From contig OX388351.1 of assembly GCA_947579665.1 (NCBI GenBank), forward strand, positions 4,092,001-4,156,000: 64,000 bases of DNA, read 5' to 3'. The translations under genes and the position numbers were made by a program. The stretch is from Sympetrum striolatum. Its lineage: Eukaryota; Arthropoda; Insecta; Odonata; Libellulidae. Position 1 is the stretch's first letter, and each line of letters starts with the position of its first letter. The notes below the pieces were generated by a model. The model saw nothing but the letters and a program-made list of their open reading frames with translations. It was not told the origin of the DNA and made no database searches. This document shows, piece by piece, positions 23,713-36,200 of the stretch.

Positions 23713-24192
23713 ACTATTTGTGTCAATGGAAAATACGTGTTGATTTATTGGTATTATATATATTTTCCGACCTGAATTTAATTTTAATTCCATCATTTTT
23801 GAAGGGGGAATTTACTATTACTAATAGTAGTTACTTGACACCCATTACTTGTAGAAGAACTAATTATTTCACCTTATTTGAATTTCTTATTAGACTTAGT
23901 ACTGAATGGTTCTGCTTCGCAGTATCTCATAAGTAAGATAAACTGTATATTCAGATGCTAAAAACGTTGTACAGAAGTGATACTGAGATTATTACTCCTA
24001 ATTTATACATCAAATATAATGTATTATCTCGTAAATACCTACTTTATTTAATTCTACTATGTAAATGCTGTAGAATACCTTATGGAATATAACACAATTT
24101 ATAGCACAAGACAAAGTTACTATGTTGTCCCAAAGGTAATTAATAGGTTTGGTGAAAGACAATTAATGTTTATCATCCCAAAACTGATGAAC

Positions 24193-24629
24193 CAGGGTGG
24201 CCACAGTACCTCGAGACCTTGAGAACATTGAAAAAAACCTTGAATTTTCGCTGACCTTGAAAAAACGTGAAAACGCCTTGATTTTTTTGCAAAACCTTGA
24301 AAAATCCTGATCCAACTCGTTATCCTGATTCATTCCGAAATAAACCACTCATTCAAATTCTGGCACCAGCACTGCCTACGCGAAAACTCCGAAACCACAT
24401 TCAGAAACAACCATCGCCTTTCGTGCCGCTGATTGGCGTGAACATTCATTTCTGGGTAAAGTTTGAAAGTTGTACCTTGTTTGTGATGGAATAAATTACA
24501 AATTTTTATTGAAGAATTGAATGAAAACCAAAAACTTTATTTGGACCTTGAAAAATCCTCAACTTGACCTAGAAAAACTTGAAATGACCTTGATTTTTTT
24601 AACATCCCATTCTGCAGCCACCCTGTGAA
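24193..24629. mobile_element. MITE-like element with CAGGGTGGC ends
   Basis: CAGGGTGGCCACAG at the left and CTGCAGCCACCCTG at the right are inverted. Between them the words ACCTTGAAAAA recur in both orientations. This fits a non-autonomous hAT-like repeat. No clear target duplication was seen. Confidence 0.55.
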
Positions 24630-24958
24630 TAAATATAATTTGCATGGTCAGGTATTTCATTCAAGCAGCACCATACGTCGCAAGAATGTCATTTAAAATA
24701 AGTTATTGGTAGAGGTATTTGTTTTACACAATAAGGGATAAAACCTACAAATAATGCAAATTTTGGCAGATTTAGCGAAGTAATGCTAATGTCGACAGTT
24801 TTAATATGCAGCGTGGATTTTGTTGATTTTCTGCTTCATTCATCATCTGTAAGAGAGGGAAATGTAATTTTGGTATTATTGAAATAAATGTACAATATAT
24901 AATTGTATTATTTCAGTATATTTTGTCATATTTTAGATCACTCATGACATCTTTGTTT

Positions 24959-25293
24959 GCGCGAATTCAGCTTTGACCTTTTGCAAGAAATTCACAAACC
25001 TTTCTTTCCTTTATGGATTATCACTAAATCTCGCCTAATTCCACGAAGAAATATGTTTTGTTTTTCCTAACATTTATTGTGTCAACATGCTTTAATGAAA
25101 ATATCATGTTTTGTTGATCTTAAGCTGTGAATGAACTAAATTGTGCCTAATATTATTCCTTTGCTTAAATGAGACTCTGTGAAATAAGTAACACCAAATT
25201 TAGGGAACATAATAAAAACACAAAACATCACAATTTGGTTTTCAAATCAACAAATTTCTGAAAAAATAAAAACACTTTCAAACACCTCTAGTT
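24959..25293 (-). repeat. Dispersed repeat, right inverted copy
   Basis: Reverse-complement counterpart of 20871-21303, running from GCGAATTCAGCTTTGACC to AAACACCTCTAG. The ~3.7 kb between the two copies contains LINE and MITE sequence and one exon-like island, so the pair is probably two independent copies rather than one element's ends. Confidence 0.6.
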
Positions 25294-25614
25294 ATTGGAA
25301 ATGTAATTTCTTTTGTTATTTTTAAAGTTATATTTCGTCAACACTGAACAGTATTCTACAAAGCAAACTATTTAACCAAGTTTAAATCAACTTAAATCCA
25401 TATTCCATCGACAGGCACTTGCCTGATGGAACTTGAATGTTCTTATTGTAGTAAATAAAAAATAAATGATAATAATAATATTTAAATATTATGAATAAAT
25501 AATGTAAACTCAAACAGTCTCCTGCTGACAAAAAATCAACTGGAGTTTACCGTATGCGGTTAGCCTGTTAGTTAGCTTAGTGTGTGATGCTTATAATCTG
25601 TTTTCTTTTCGCAG

Positions 25615-25806
25615 GAATGGAGCTGATGTCTTCGGGTGGGGGCGGAGATGGAGGCAGTGGTGGGGGCGGAGAGGAGAATGGAGGCGAAGACCTGATGACG
25701 CTGGAGGTGGAGATATCGGAGCTGCAGCGGGAGAACGCCAGAGTGGAGTCTCAGATGATGAGGCTCAGGTCGGATATACCCGCAATGGAAGCACATCTGA
25801 GACAAG
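25615..25806 (+). CDS. Coiled-coil exon of an unrecognised host gene
   Basis: The acceptor TTTTCTTTTCGCAG and the donor CAAG|GTAATC bound 192 nt that are much richer in GC than the flanks. The phase-1 frame reads MELMSSGGGGDGGSGGGGEE, then DLMTLEVEISELQRENARVE and SQMMRLRSDIPAMEAHLRQG. That is a glycine/glutamate-rich linker followed by a leucine-zipper-like heptad stretch (L, I, L, V, M, L spaced by seven or 3+4). It is probably one exon of a large host gene transcribed rightward. Minus-strand and other-frame open stretches over this exon are shadows. I could not assign a gene. Confidence 0.6.
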
Positions 25807-26044
25807 GTAATCATTTCTTATGAGGTAACGCTATGAAAGTGATGAAAAGAGTGTTCTGATAGGAACGGGCCGAGCAGACTACCCATGTCTAATCAACACA
25901 GTTTAGAAAGAAAGTTTCCTCACTGTTTCAGATTTTCTTAAAATTTTGTACACTTATACTCCTTGCTATTAATAAGAAAAATGCCAAATTTTACATTTTT
26001 ATCTCAAACCTATGATTTAGTTCTTCAAAAATTATTGTAAGTAC

Positions 26045-26340
26045 CTACTGGGTTCCATGTTTGACTACACATCGGGTAACAAATACAACATGTAAAGAAA
26101 AAACTAATCAACTCTGATAGCACCCACCATAGTGCTATATATAAAGTTTGGTATTGATACCCCTAATGGTTTTTACGTTAGAGCGCCCACAACCACACAC
26201 ACATACACACACACACACACATACACACAGACATCATTCCGAAAATGGTCAAAACGTGTTCTAGGGACCCCAAAACATGTATTTCTGTTGAAATCTCGAA
26301 GTCGAATTTTTTCATGAAAACAATACTTTCTATATACTAC
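26045..26340. repeat. Dispersed repeat family, copy 1
   Basis: Contains AAAACTAATCAACTCTGATAGC, an AC-rich microsatellite (26192-26230), ATTCCGAAAATGGTCAAAACG, and ends in ATACTTTCTATATACTACGG. The same order of words is inverted at 39000-39250 and related sequence lies at 27540-27770. Confidence 0.6.
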
Positions 26341-26739
26341 GGATATTGAGAAATTAACGAGCTTACCTTAATTAGTTGTTTTAATGAACCCATCATAATG
26401 CCTCATTAAAAATTTTCCAATTGTTTACTTTTTTAGGAATATTTTGAATGTAAAAAAATTAAGTCCTTGGTCAGCCAGCAGACACATTGTCTTGATAAAA
26501 TTGGGTCACATTGGAAAACCAGCGACAGAAGTAGTTTTTTAACAATGAACCGATTAAGACCCCACTTTCATATTTTACTATACGATTCACTACAGTACTA
26601 AGTATTTATACTAATATTTTGAGAATTTTAATTATGTACTTAAAAAATAATTAAACAAATTATTTATATGGATTAAAAAAACTGTTTTCATTAATACTTT
26701 CGTCATGTTGCATATCATTTTAAAGAGCATTTCAAATGC

Positions 26740-26995
26740 TGTCAAATTACACCTCTTTCAGCTCTTTGGATGAACTAGAACAGCTTCTAGAGAGATTTCA
26801 AAAATGAATATTAGTCTTTTAGGCAAGTTTTTGAAAACTTTACACAACCATATCTCGGAAACGGTTTGAGATAAAAATTTAAAATTTGGAATTTGTCTTA
26901 GTATTAGCTAAAAGTATAAGTATACCAAATATTAAGCAAATCTGAGGAGGTGAGGTTAAATGGGTGTGTTGATTTGACATGGTATGACCCCCATG
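26740..26995. repeat. Dispersed repeat with TTGACATGGTATGACC end
   Basis: Reverse-oriented relative of the 3598-3990 repeat. It has no coding content. Confidence 0.4.
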
Positions 26996-27059
26996 GTGAT
27001 GACTGAGTAGAAGCAGATCTGCTTATTTAATATGAAACAGCTTCACTTAGTGCTAAAGA

Positions 27060-27770
27060 AATGTTTAAGAGGATTTAAACTGAAAAATCTGATGTGGCCA
27101 ACACATGACTTTCTCCGTATTTATTGAAAACAGAAGTCTATTCCAGTAATATATAAATAACTCCAAAACAATGAGTGTTACAGGAAACTGTTTCATACAA
27201 AATTTGTAGTAAAAAACATTATCTATAACTTTGGAACATAATTGTGTACACCTACATTGCATTCTGACAGAGATAAGTATGAATAACTTCTATTTATGGT
27301 TAAACAACAACTTCCGGTTAACCAATTTTCAAGAATAACTCTTAAACAATCAGTGTTTTATACAAAAGTTGTAGTAAAATACATTATCTACAACTTTTGA
27401 GTCTAAAAGTATATACCTATATTGTATTTTTACAGAGATATTTTAGAAACAAACTTTTGTTCCGGTTAAACCAGAACTTCTGGTTAACCGATATTCATAA
27501 AAAACTAATTAACTCATGGCATTGTTAGGAAAATTCTGAATATGAATTTTAAAAATGATCGGATAGTTACATTTTAAGATAGAGCGCACACAAACTTTTT
27601 AATCACAGACATACTGACAGACAGACACACAGACAGACAAGTTCGGGAAAGTAGCGAAAACATGCTCTATGGGCCCCAAAACATCTATTTCCGTCGAAAT
27701 CTGGAGGTCGAATTTTTTTGCGAATACAATACTTTCTCTATACTACGGGAGAAAGTAAAAATAGTTATTT
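27060..27770. repeat. Dispersed repeat family, copies 2 and 3
   Basis: Internally duplicated: the ACATTATCTA-AACTTT segment appears at about 27210 and 27380, and GGTTAACCNATTTTCA-like words recur. It ends with GTCTGTCTGT-type words and AATACTTTCTCTATACTACG (27727-27750), matching copies at 26045 and 39000. Confidence 0.5.
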
Positions 27771-28411
27771 GTTTTATTAAAATTATTTGCTTTCGTGAAT
27801 TAATTATTATATTGTTATTGTTTTTGTGTTAATTATTGAAATGATTTAGAGGTAAACGCCTCGAAACAGATTCGTATCTCATAATTGCATCGAAAATAGC
27901 AAATGTCTAAAGTGATCGAACTTTTGTTATTAAAAATTCTTAAATTGCATCGTTAAAGAAAATCATAAAATATTGTTTTTATTTTATTTTAATATCCATA
28001 ATTTATCTTATTAAATATATTATAAATTTGTTTATGAATTATTAAAGTATTATTAAATATGATAAAAAATATTGAGATGTAAATTTAGAACTGTCCAACG
28101 AAATAAGAAATCATGTGGTAAGCGGAGTTAATCGTATGCTTATGAAATTCGATTTATTCTTCAAAACAGTTTGTTGGGTCAGGTGGAAATTTCTTACATT
28201 TTGAGTCATTATACTCCCTTTGATATAATCAATATGCAGAATGCAGGCAACTCTTGCTTATCTATTTTATATAGATGCTTCTCCGGATTCATATATATAT
28301 ATAGATAGGATACTAATTCACAGGCTAAACCACAAACGTCATTGACTTGAAAATTTTACGATGTATTGGCCATAACGTGTAACCGCCAGAAAATTATACC
28401 ACATTAAAATT

Positions 28412-28595
28412 TCTCTCATAAGGAATATATGGGAAAAGTAGGATGTCGTTTGAGGCAGTTGCAGCCAATATTTCTGCTTGAATTTTCACATATAGTTTAG
28501 AGATGGTGATTTTCTGTTGTGCTGCATAGTAAGACCCGGGTTTGATGCCGGACAATTAAATTGCAGCGAATTTTAAGAATATTTTCAATCATTTT
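28412..28595 (+). repeat. SINE-like dispersed repeat, copy 2
   Basis: Same body as 20220-20405 (GTTTGAGGCAGTTGCAGCCA and GACCCGGGTTTGATGCCGGA), with a T-rich end. Confidence 0.65.
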
Positions 28596-28599
28596 TTTT

Positions 28600-31500
28600 C
28601 GAGGAACGACAGCATTTCAATTAGTAATAATGTGGATTATCGTAAAAAACGTTTTTTTCGTATTCGTAAGATGTATTCGTAACTGTATTCGTAGAGATGC
28701 GGGGAAAAAGTAAATTCTAAACGTTATCCGTTCAGAACTTTACTTTCTGTTTCCTTTAGCGTCAAAATTTCCCCAGATGTTTTATGACTTGACCTACGCG
28801 ACATGGGGGTTGTAAATGCCCTGTATGCAGCTGGTTTATTTAACATTTTAAATGAGGTCATGGCATTCCCCCAATTTGCAGAATTTTTTCCTGAAATCGG
28901 GGCAAAACTAAAACTACGCATAGAATTTTTAAGTTTGTTAATTTCAATATAAAGTAATATTTTACCGTCGCAGTGTCTCTGTTCATTCGATGCAGCTCGA
29001 AATACTATGATAAGAACAACGTCGTTTATTCAGACGCAACAAAAATAGATATTTCTCAAACCTTAGGGAAAAAATTTCCAAGCTGAATCCCAAACACGTT
29101 CATATTTACTAATATCCTTCTCAACCCATAGACCCTAGCGAAACCCAAAGATTTCCTGACGGAAAAAAACACTTCAATGGAGATAACTTGAACAGAGGCT
29201 AATTCTCTGACATGAACGATAGTCTTCTGGAATTGTCTCTACAAAGGGAAAATTGAGGAACAATAGGATATAACAACATGTTCCTTCAAAATAGTTGTTG
29301 TTCGACGAGAACTGCATTTGTTTCCGACGTTCAAATTATGCGTGAAGGAGAACGTAACAGTCTCTAATGATTAACAGAAAGAAGTAATCTTTAAAACAAT
29401 TGAAATAATACTTGCAGTGTTAATGTGAAAACTTATAATATCCTCAATCTATTTAAAAATCTTAATTTATCAGATGTTTAACTTCCTCACTTCAGAAATA
29501 ATAACCCTTCATTAACAATGTCAACCAAGTTTGCTTCCTTGATAATATAAAATTTAAATGTGAGTGAAATTTTAAGAGTTTTATACATTGTTCATGGTGA
29601 CGTAAATATATTTGTTTTGAATGTTTATACTTCAAATATCACCCAAAAACATGTGGAAAATAAAAATTTAAATAAAATGTGTTCTGTACATAAATACGCA
29701 TAAATTTCCTTTTATTCTACAAATAATGATTACGTATCCGATAAAGGTCGATGTAGTTGTGCAAACAGGGTAATTCCCGGCTTAAGTTTAATATATTTAA
29801 TCGTCGTCCTAAAAAGAAAATTATCAAAACTTTCGAATTGAATTAGTTCGCGAATGATTACTAGATATTTAACTTTAAAAAAGGAAAATAAAGTCATTGT
29901 ATTTTTTTAATTGCTGTTTGAAGAAGAGAATATAATATTCGATGCCGGTTATGTCAGTTTAAGTTTGTAAGGATCTTTCACAATTTCCTCTGTGCACGGG
30001 TTTTCCCCGCTTCCCTCTCTTCGTTCTCCTCGCTATATATCGTTATTAATGGTGGTTAGAGAAAGCAATTTTGGTAAGTAAAGAAAATTCGGAGAATTCT
30101 CATTTTCCTGATAAGAATCTACGTGTTATAATTAGTAAAAGGAGCATTAGAAAGCAAAGAGTTGCTCCTGAATGAAGGATAAAAATTGATATGATATTTT
30201 TAGAAATACATAAAAATTTAAAGGCAGAAAAAGGAAACTAAAAAATCTATCACATGTCGGATTCGAACTAGCAAAAGAAAAATTCGATGACGGACACGCT
30301 GCCCATTACGCCACGACTTCTGCTGATAGTGACGTGACTTCTACAAAATAAGCCTTGCATGTGATCAGACGCTAATTTTAAAAGGTTATAATTAAATAAC
30401 TATAGAGAGTTGGTCAAAACGGCTTCAGATTTGTAATAAGCATATGCTGGTGAACCTATCCTTAAAGTATCATTAAGATCCGTTTCCCGCAGAGGTAAAG
30501 GTTCCCTTGTAAGACCTACTTTCGCTGAATCCCACGAAAATTTAAGTTGGAAAAATAATAATCCAGTAAAAAGAATAGTTTGTGGCAACTAAGGTATTTG
30601 TGATGCATGTAAGTGCAATTTTTACCAAACTTTTAAAAGATTATGAGATGCTTTCGGTACTTTGCGGGGCGATTCGCTTCAATAATACGCTCGTCGTAGC
30701 CAGAATGGGCAAGATGGTGGAAATTTGGTGCGCAGGAAAAACCATCATATTAAAAAATTCATAACTTCCTTTAGAAATAAGATAAAGTATTCCGTCCTTC
30801 ACCAAAAACTACCTTATACATTTCTTTAAATTTCATACGCATCATGTATTGGGGTATCTCTTACGGTACGAGACTTCGCCGCTGATCGCTTTTTGGAATG
30901 CATAATTCAAAATTTTAGGATCAAACTGTACTTTTTTTGTTATAAAAGTTTTCAAATTACGAATATCGTAATTTTATGCTAACCATTACGGAAAGTTAAC
31001 TCTGGGATATTTTCTGTGTAAATTTGGTGCCAATTAAAGCAACGCCATGTTTAATACAGCGTTATTAAGATAATGTCGGAAAATAGCGTTTCCAGGCGGA
31101 AATGTAAGAAAATATTTTTTATAAATGTTATTTTAACTAATATGAAAAAAATATTTTCACCATGTATTCAGCCTTTATATTTTACCCCATATATGATTTT
31201 ATTATCTACCGATTTGTAAATTTTTGTAAATGGCAACTTTGAGTGCCACTCCGCTCAGTCCGCTTGTGATCTGACCCATCTCATTTCTCGCCTAGCTCAC
31301 TCCGCAAACCCTGCTGGCAGTGGAAGGCAAATACCATTTTTCTTTGAAACTCTTTCTTAGTGGAAGGACAGGACTATTTTACTCCGTTCCGCTAAGCTAT
31401 TTCTCGCTCATTTCTCTTTCGCAGTGGAAGGCGGGCATTATGCTTCAAAGTACAGCTAACAGCAAAAAAAAGTTACCACCCCTGACCCACCAAGAAATTC

Positions 31501-33780
31501 TAAGTCCAAATTTCGGGCCAGCGAGCCTTTCTCTCGAAAAGGGAAGGAGAGAAAAGAAAGATGGAGAACATGGTACGTTACGCTAGCTCGGCTCTTGCGT
31601 TTGGATGGAGAATTTTCGTTATTTATATAAAAATCATTTACTACTATCCATTATCTGCCGCAACATTTGATGTGTTAACGCGTACTATTGAATTTGACGA
31701 CGATCAAATGGAAAATAACTAAAGAAATGAATCGAATTGAATGCAGCAATCAAAGTCACTCTCACTTTAATTTTCGAAAACAGATTATTAAATCATATCC
31801 AAAACAATACAAATGAATTTAACTGAATACAACATTCGGTATCAAATTAACTCACATTTCGTTTTTCGAAAATCGATCGTTTTAATCACTTCCAACGATT
31901 TATTATGCTCATCAATGTGAACGAAACCAGCAACTATTCTCTTCTTCTTAAATTCAAATAGGCCAAAAAGCAGGATCTCGGATTCAACAATGGCATTTGT
32001 CGTCAGGGGGACCGGCTGTTTATACTCACAAAACTTTTCGTGTATTCCGTAAAAGAACTCGAAAATTCTATTCGGAAACAACTATGAACGACCAAAATAA
32101 GGTTTTCTATTCATTTACTCCGCTATTGGTTCTTGTCTCAATCTCGTATGACTATTATTTTTAATTTAATTTTGCAAAAGAAATGAAGCATGCAGCGACA
32201 AAAATGAACTTTACGTGCATTTCTTACGGAAATGCTTTGACTCGTCTGGGATCGAAGCAAGGACAAAGTGTCACCATTTTTTACAATATAAACACTTTCC
32301 TATATATATATATATATATATTTGAATGCAATGTTCTATAAAAATTTCAAGTCACGACCAAGTGATTTTTGAGTTTTGCGGGCACAAACATAAGCAGGCT
32401 GAATTTCTATACATAAGATATGTGCATAATTCGGTGGATTATTATAATTTAATTTGATTGCTTTTACAACCCTTTCGTTTAACTTTCCCAATTGAAAAGC
32501 GTTCTATCATGAAGAGAAATAACAAAGGAATAAACACAAGGAAATAAAAGTTCCACATCTTCCACACAAAAAGTCGTGTAACTTTGACAAAGTTATTTAT
32601 TTCCTTGTGCTTAGTTACGTATGGACTTCCTCAAAGTTAAAGCTCATTCGATTCATTTAAATAAGGAATAATCTTTTCTAGATTACCATTTCCCCATACT
32701 CTCGTGACTCCTATAGATTATATAATCCAAGAATTTGTAAAATTAAATTATCCTTATAACAAAACTGTAGCAAATTCTCACAATTAGCTTTGACGTTTAC
32801 TAGCACCATCTTCAACATATACATAAATACGAGATCCTCCATATGGCGTGTGCCTTGAAAAAGAAGAAAGAATGAGAGGGAACAAAAGTGTGTGTGCAGG
32901 TGAAAGGGTAGAATTCTTGGAAAACTGTTAGAAAGGACAAAACAAAATAGGTGGGGGAGAAGGACAAAATTGAAAAACTTTCTCGTTGGGAGAAGAGGAC
33001 GGGTTGCAATTTGCTCGATTCATTTCGATGTTATCTAAAATAATGTGTCCGCTAGCCTTCTCTGATATATGTATAATTTTTAGCTCGCAATTAGAAAAAT
33101 GACTCGAAGAAATAATTCTCTCATAAAGTGGGTCTGCAGAGCATCAGATTAGAAATTTTGTATGTTCTTCAGCCTATAACTTACGAAATCTCACTGTTTA
33201 TCTGATGTGGATTGAATGAAAATAATCATAAATCGCTTGATGAAACTACCGTCCTAAAAATTGGATCCATGGATTCCTTATCGTTTCAGAGTAATGGCTT
33301 ACAGTAAATACTGTAGTAAAAGGCCAGCAGTAGACGTCCTTTTGGTAAAATTCTCGAAATTTTGTTTCTCAAAAGTTACTGCTCTCATTTTTTAGCTATT
33401 TACTGATCCACCAATCGACTCCGAAGAGTATTACAATTTGTTTATTTCGAAGTTCCCAGTATTTTAAGAAGACCATCTTTTATTTTATCATTTACGAAAA
33501 ATGATAAGACCGCTATCCGTGGAATCGTGACTTTTGCATGACAATTTTAATTGACGTCTAACCAAATTTAAGACTTAGCTAGAGTATGACTCATTAGTAC
33601 TCGACGCAGGATGGGCAAGTTATTGCGTGTGTGTTACAGTAATGACTATTATAATTGTGTTAAAATATGTATTTAAATGACATCTTTATTTTTTATTTTA
33701 TAAACGGAATTATTTTATTAATCCGTCCGTATTGCGAGGCTTCTTTTTGTGTTTCGTAAAAATATATTTGTTTTATGGTG
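28600..33780. other. Long AT-rich stretch, no gene seen
   Basis: About 5 kb with no recognisable exon or transposase. A tRNA-like word pair (GGATTCGAACTAGC and GACACGCTGCCCATTACGCC) at 30258-30315, minus orientation, suggests a decayed SINE. A related SINE-like segment (TCTGGGATCGAAGCAAGGAC) is at 32215-32290, followed by a (TA)n microsatellite at 32302-32326. Open frames at 31320-31586 and 31842-32081 have no domain support. Confidence 0.4.
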
Positions 33781-33785
33781 TGGGG

Positions 33786-33905
33786 TTGTTAGCCCCCGAC
33801 TAACCCCCAACTTGGAGGTATCGCTCTTAGTCTGGCCTATCACCTGTCCGTCTTGAGTGACCCTACCAGGAGCTTAAGCTCGCCCTGGCATAGCAGGATC
33901 CCTTA
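33786..33905 (+). repeat. Possible LINE 3' tail, left part
   Basis: CCTATCACCTGTCCGTCTTG, then GTGACCCTACCAGGAGC and CCCTGGCATAGC resemble a 3'-tail sequence I recall from arthropod non-LTR elements. The matching continuation (GGCACACAAGCTCCCCCATC) resumes at 35924, after the Harbinger-like element. Confidence 0.35.
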
Positions 33906-35920
33906 AGGTGCGTTCACACGAGGGGACTTTTGACGCGCGGGTTTTATGTTTGAGGCCTAATGGGTTGCAGCTCGCATTCACACGGAGGAACTTTTTGAGA
34001 GTACGCGCTGCTTCTAACGGTACTTAAATCTCCACTGCGGCAAAGCCGCAACGCTGAGTTGCAAACCTGTTCACACGTAGCAACTTGGCCCTCCTGCATC
34101 AAGCAGTTGGGATCAGGCGCCAGTTCTCAGTGGATCGGAGTGGAGTCAAGCGGAAGAAGGATATCAGTTCATCTAGTTGCGTAGTGTAGTATATAGTGGT
34201 GTATTGTGTAGTGTAATATATTGTGTAGTGTAGTATAGGGTATCGTGTTAAGTTTTGTATTTACTTGTTTAATTAGGTCCTTAGTTGTAAATATGCCATC
34301 ATTTATTCTTTTCTTTGATTACAACTTACCAATGTTTCTCTTTATAGGGGAACCTCCATTAATTATAATTGTTCACAAACCTTCAAGAAACCGTAATTGA
34401 AATATTCTTGGAGCTTCGTGAACAACTCTGTGAACAACTGTCTCAACAGCCGTGTTCCTTTTCTTCCAAAAATTTAATTAACTTATTGACAGTATCAATA
34501 GCTATTTTTCAATTTTTTACTCGTTATAAATCTTTGTGAATCATTTCACGCTGATGCATACATATCCACATAGTAACTTCGGTATTAGTATACTTCAAAT
34601 TCGATCGGATTTTTTTATAAATAGGATATACTTAATACTTTCCATTATTTGAGGCTGCAATTGTTCGATTTGCCTTGATTTTTACTTGGTTTATACCAGA
34701 AAGTTTAAACGTGCGAGAAGGTTGGTGTAGGCAAGGGCGAGGGAAAGTTAAGGATGTAATTAATTCCTCATAGTTCATTCATAGAGGGTATAATTTAGTC
34801 CTCAGAATTTAAGTCTACCAAATTGATTTTAATCTCTTTTTATTCTAAGGGGAAAAGAAAAAATAATGCTTGAATAAATTGGGTAAAGGTAAAGAATAAA
34901 GGAATACTCAAAGGAAGTGGAAGTTTCATTCAGGCTTGGGAATGCATTCCTAGAAGAGATTAAGAGACTGGGCTTTGCTCACAATTTTGCGTGTTCAGAC
35001 TATTGATAAATTCTTTCGAAATAAGCTTGGCACAAGGGTCTACGAACTCATTCAAAGACAGGAACGATAGCTAAAGATAAGACATCCTACGAATACTACG
35101 GGGAGCTCCTGCGCAGGAGGTGGTCTACCATTGTGATTTTGAACCTCCTTTTCTAAGTTCACATTATACTTGTTGGGAAGGATATACATCCTGCTGAGGA
35201 TTCTCTTTCAAGATAATCAAAGCTACTGCCGACACTTTCTGGTTGAGATGACAATCGTTACTAAAAGCATATTTTTCCCGAACAGCCATTCTATTCTAAA
35301 CAAATTCTTTGCACCATTCTCTTAACCCGTTTTGAAAAAACAACTGAGTCACTGATGAGATTATGAATGCAGGTCTTCATATGAGAATGGAAGGAGAGCA
35401 TTGGCGCATTTAGAATAGAATAAATAATGAGAAATCTTAAGTTAAACTTCATTTATTTATAAGGTTCACTTTGTCATAAGTTTAATTTTGTGCAAATGTG
35501 CGAGGTTATTTTCCGACATTTTTACGAAGAAATATCATTACTAAATAAATACAATAATTTTTAAATCCAGTATTGAGATAGTTATAACGATGATAATACT
35601 CTCTCCTACTGCTATAGCATTCAAATTTCGTTTTTATTTTTTATCTGCACCACTATCCGAGTGGTTTAACACTCCGCATATTCATCATCTCTCTGCGCGG
35701 CATGCGGGAAAGTTTCAGCCGGTTAGAACTTTGCGTCAATGTTGCAGGAGCCTAAAAAGCCCTATTCACACGGAGTGTCTTTGCCGCACAAGAAAGCCGC
35801 AGACACCCGCTCTCAAGGTCACAAAAGTTGAGCCGCACAGTCGTTCACACGTCGCAATATTTGAGGCGCGCGGCATTTCGGGACGCGCTGCAAGAAAAGT
35901 CCCCTCGTGTGAACGTACCT
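33906..35920. mobile_element. PIF/Harbinger-like element with TTA duplication
   Basis: Ends AGGTGCGTTCACACGAGGGG and CCCCTCGTGTGAACGTACCT are near-perfect inverted repeats flanked by TTA (33903-33905 and 35921-35923), the 3-bp target expected for PIF/Harbinger. TTCACACG words recur near both ends (33986, 34074, 35764, 35845). No transposase or MYB-like frame is visible in the 2-kb interior; the 35590-35958 open frame is the terminal repeat read through. Confidence 0.75.
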
Positions 35921-35923
35921 TTA

Positions 35924-35990
35924 GGCACACAAGCTCCCCCATCAGTTCAAGATGGTGATACCAGCGGCGGGGTATAGGGTTTGAGTGTGA
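35924..35990 (+). repeat. Possible LINE 3' tail, right part
   Basis: Resumes the sequence interrupted at 33905 (see 33786-33905) with GGCACACAAGCTCCCCCATC and GATGGTGATACCAGC. Confidence 0.35.
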
Positions 35991-36200
35991 AAACTAAGTA
36001 ACATCTGGGAAACCTTGAGGTATATAACTGTATTAATATCACTGTTGATACAACAGAATAAAATCTTAAGAATATTTACAATTACTAAATGCTATAAAAT
36101 AATATATCTGTGAAATTTAAATTTCGCAGAAATAGTCAAAGTAGAAGTTGAGGAATTGAATGAAGAAGTACTGAACCTTCTGAGCAATTGATAAAAAATA

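Noticed and set aside
35590..35958. 122-codon open frame
   Set aside because: Lies across the Harbinger-like terminal repeat; composition and lack of domains indicate a chance frame.
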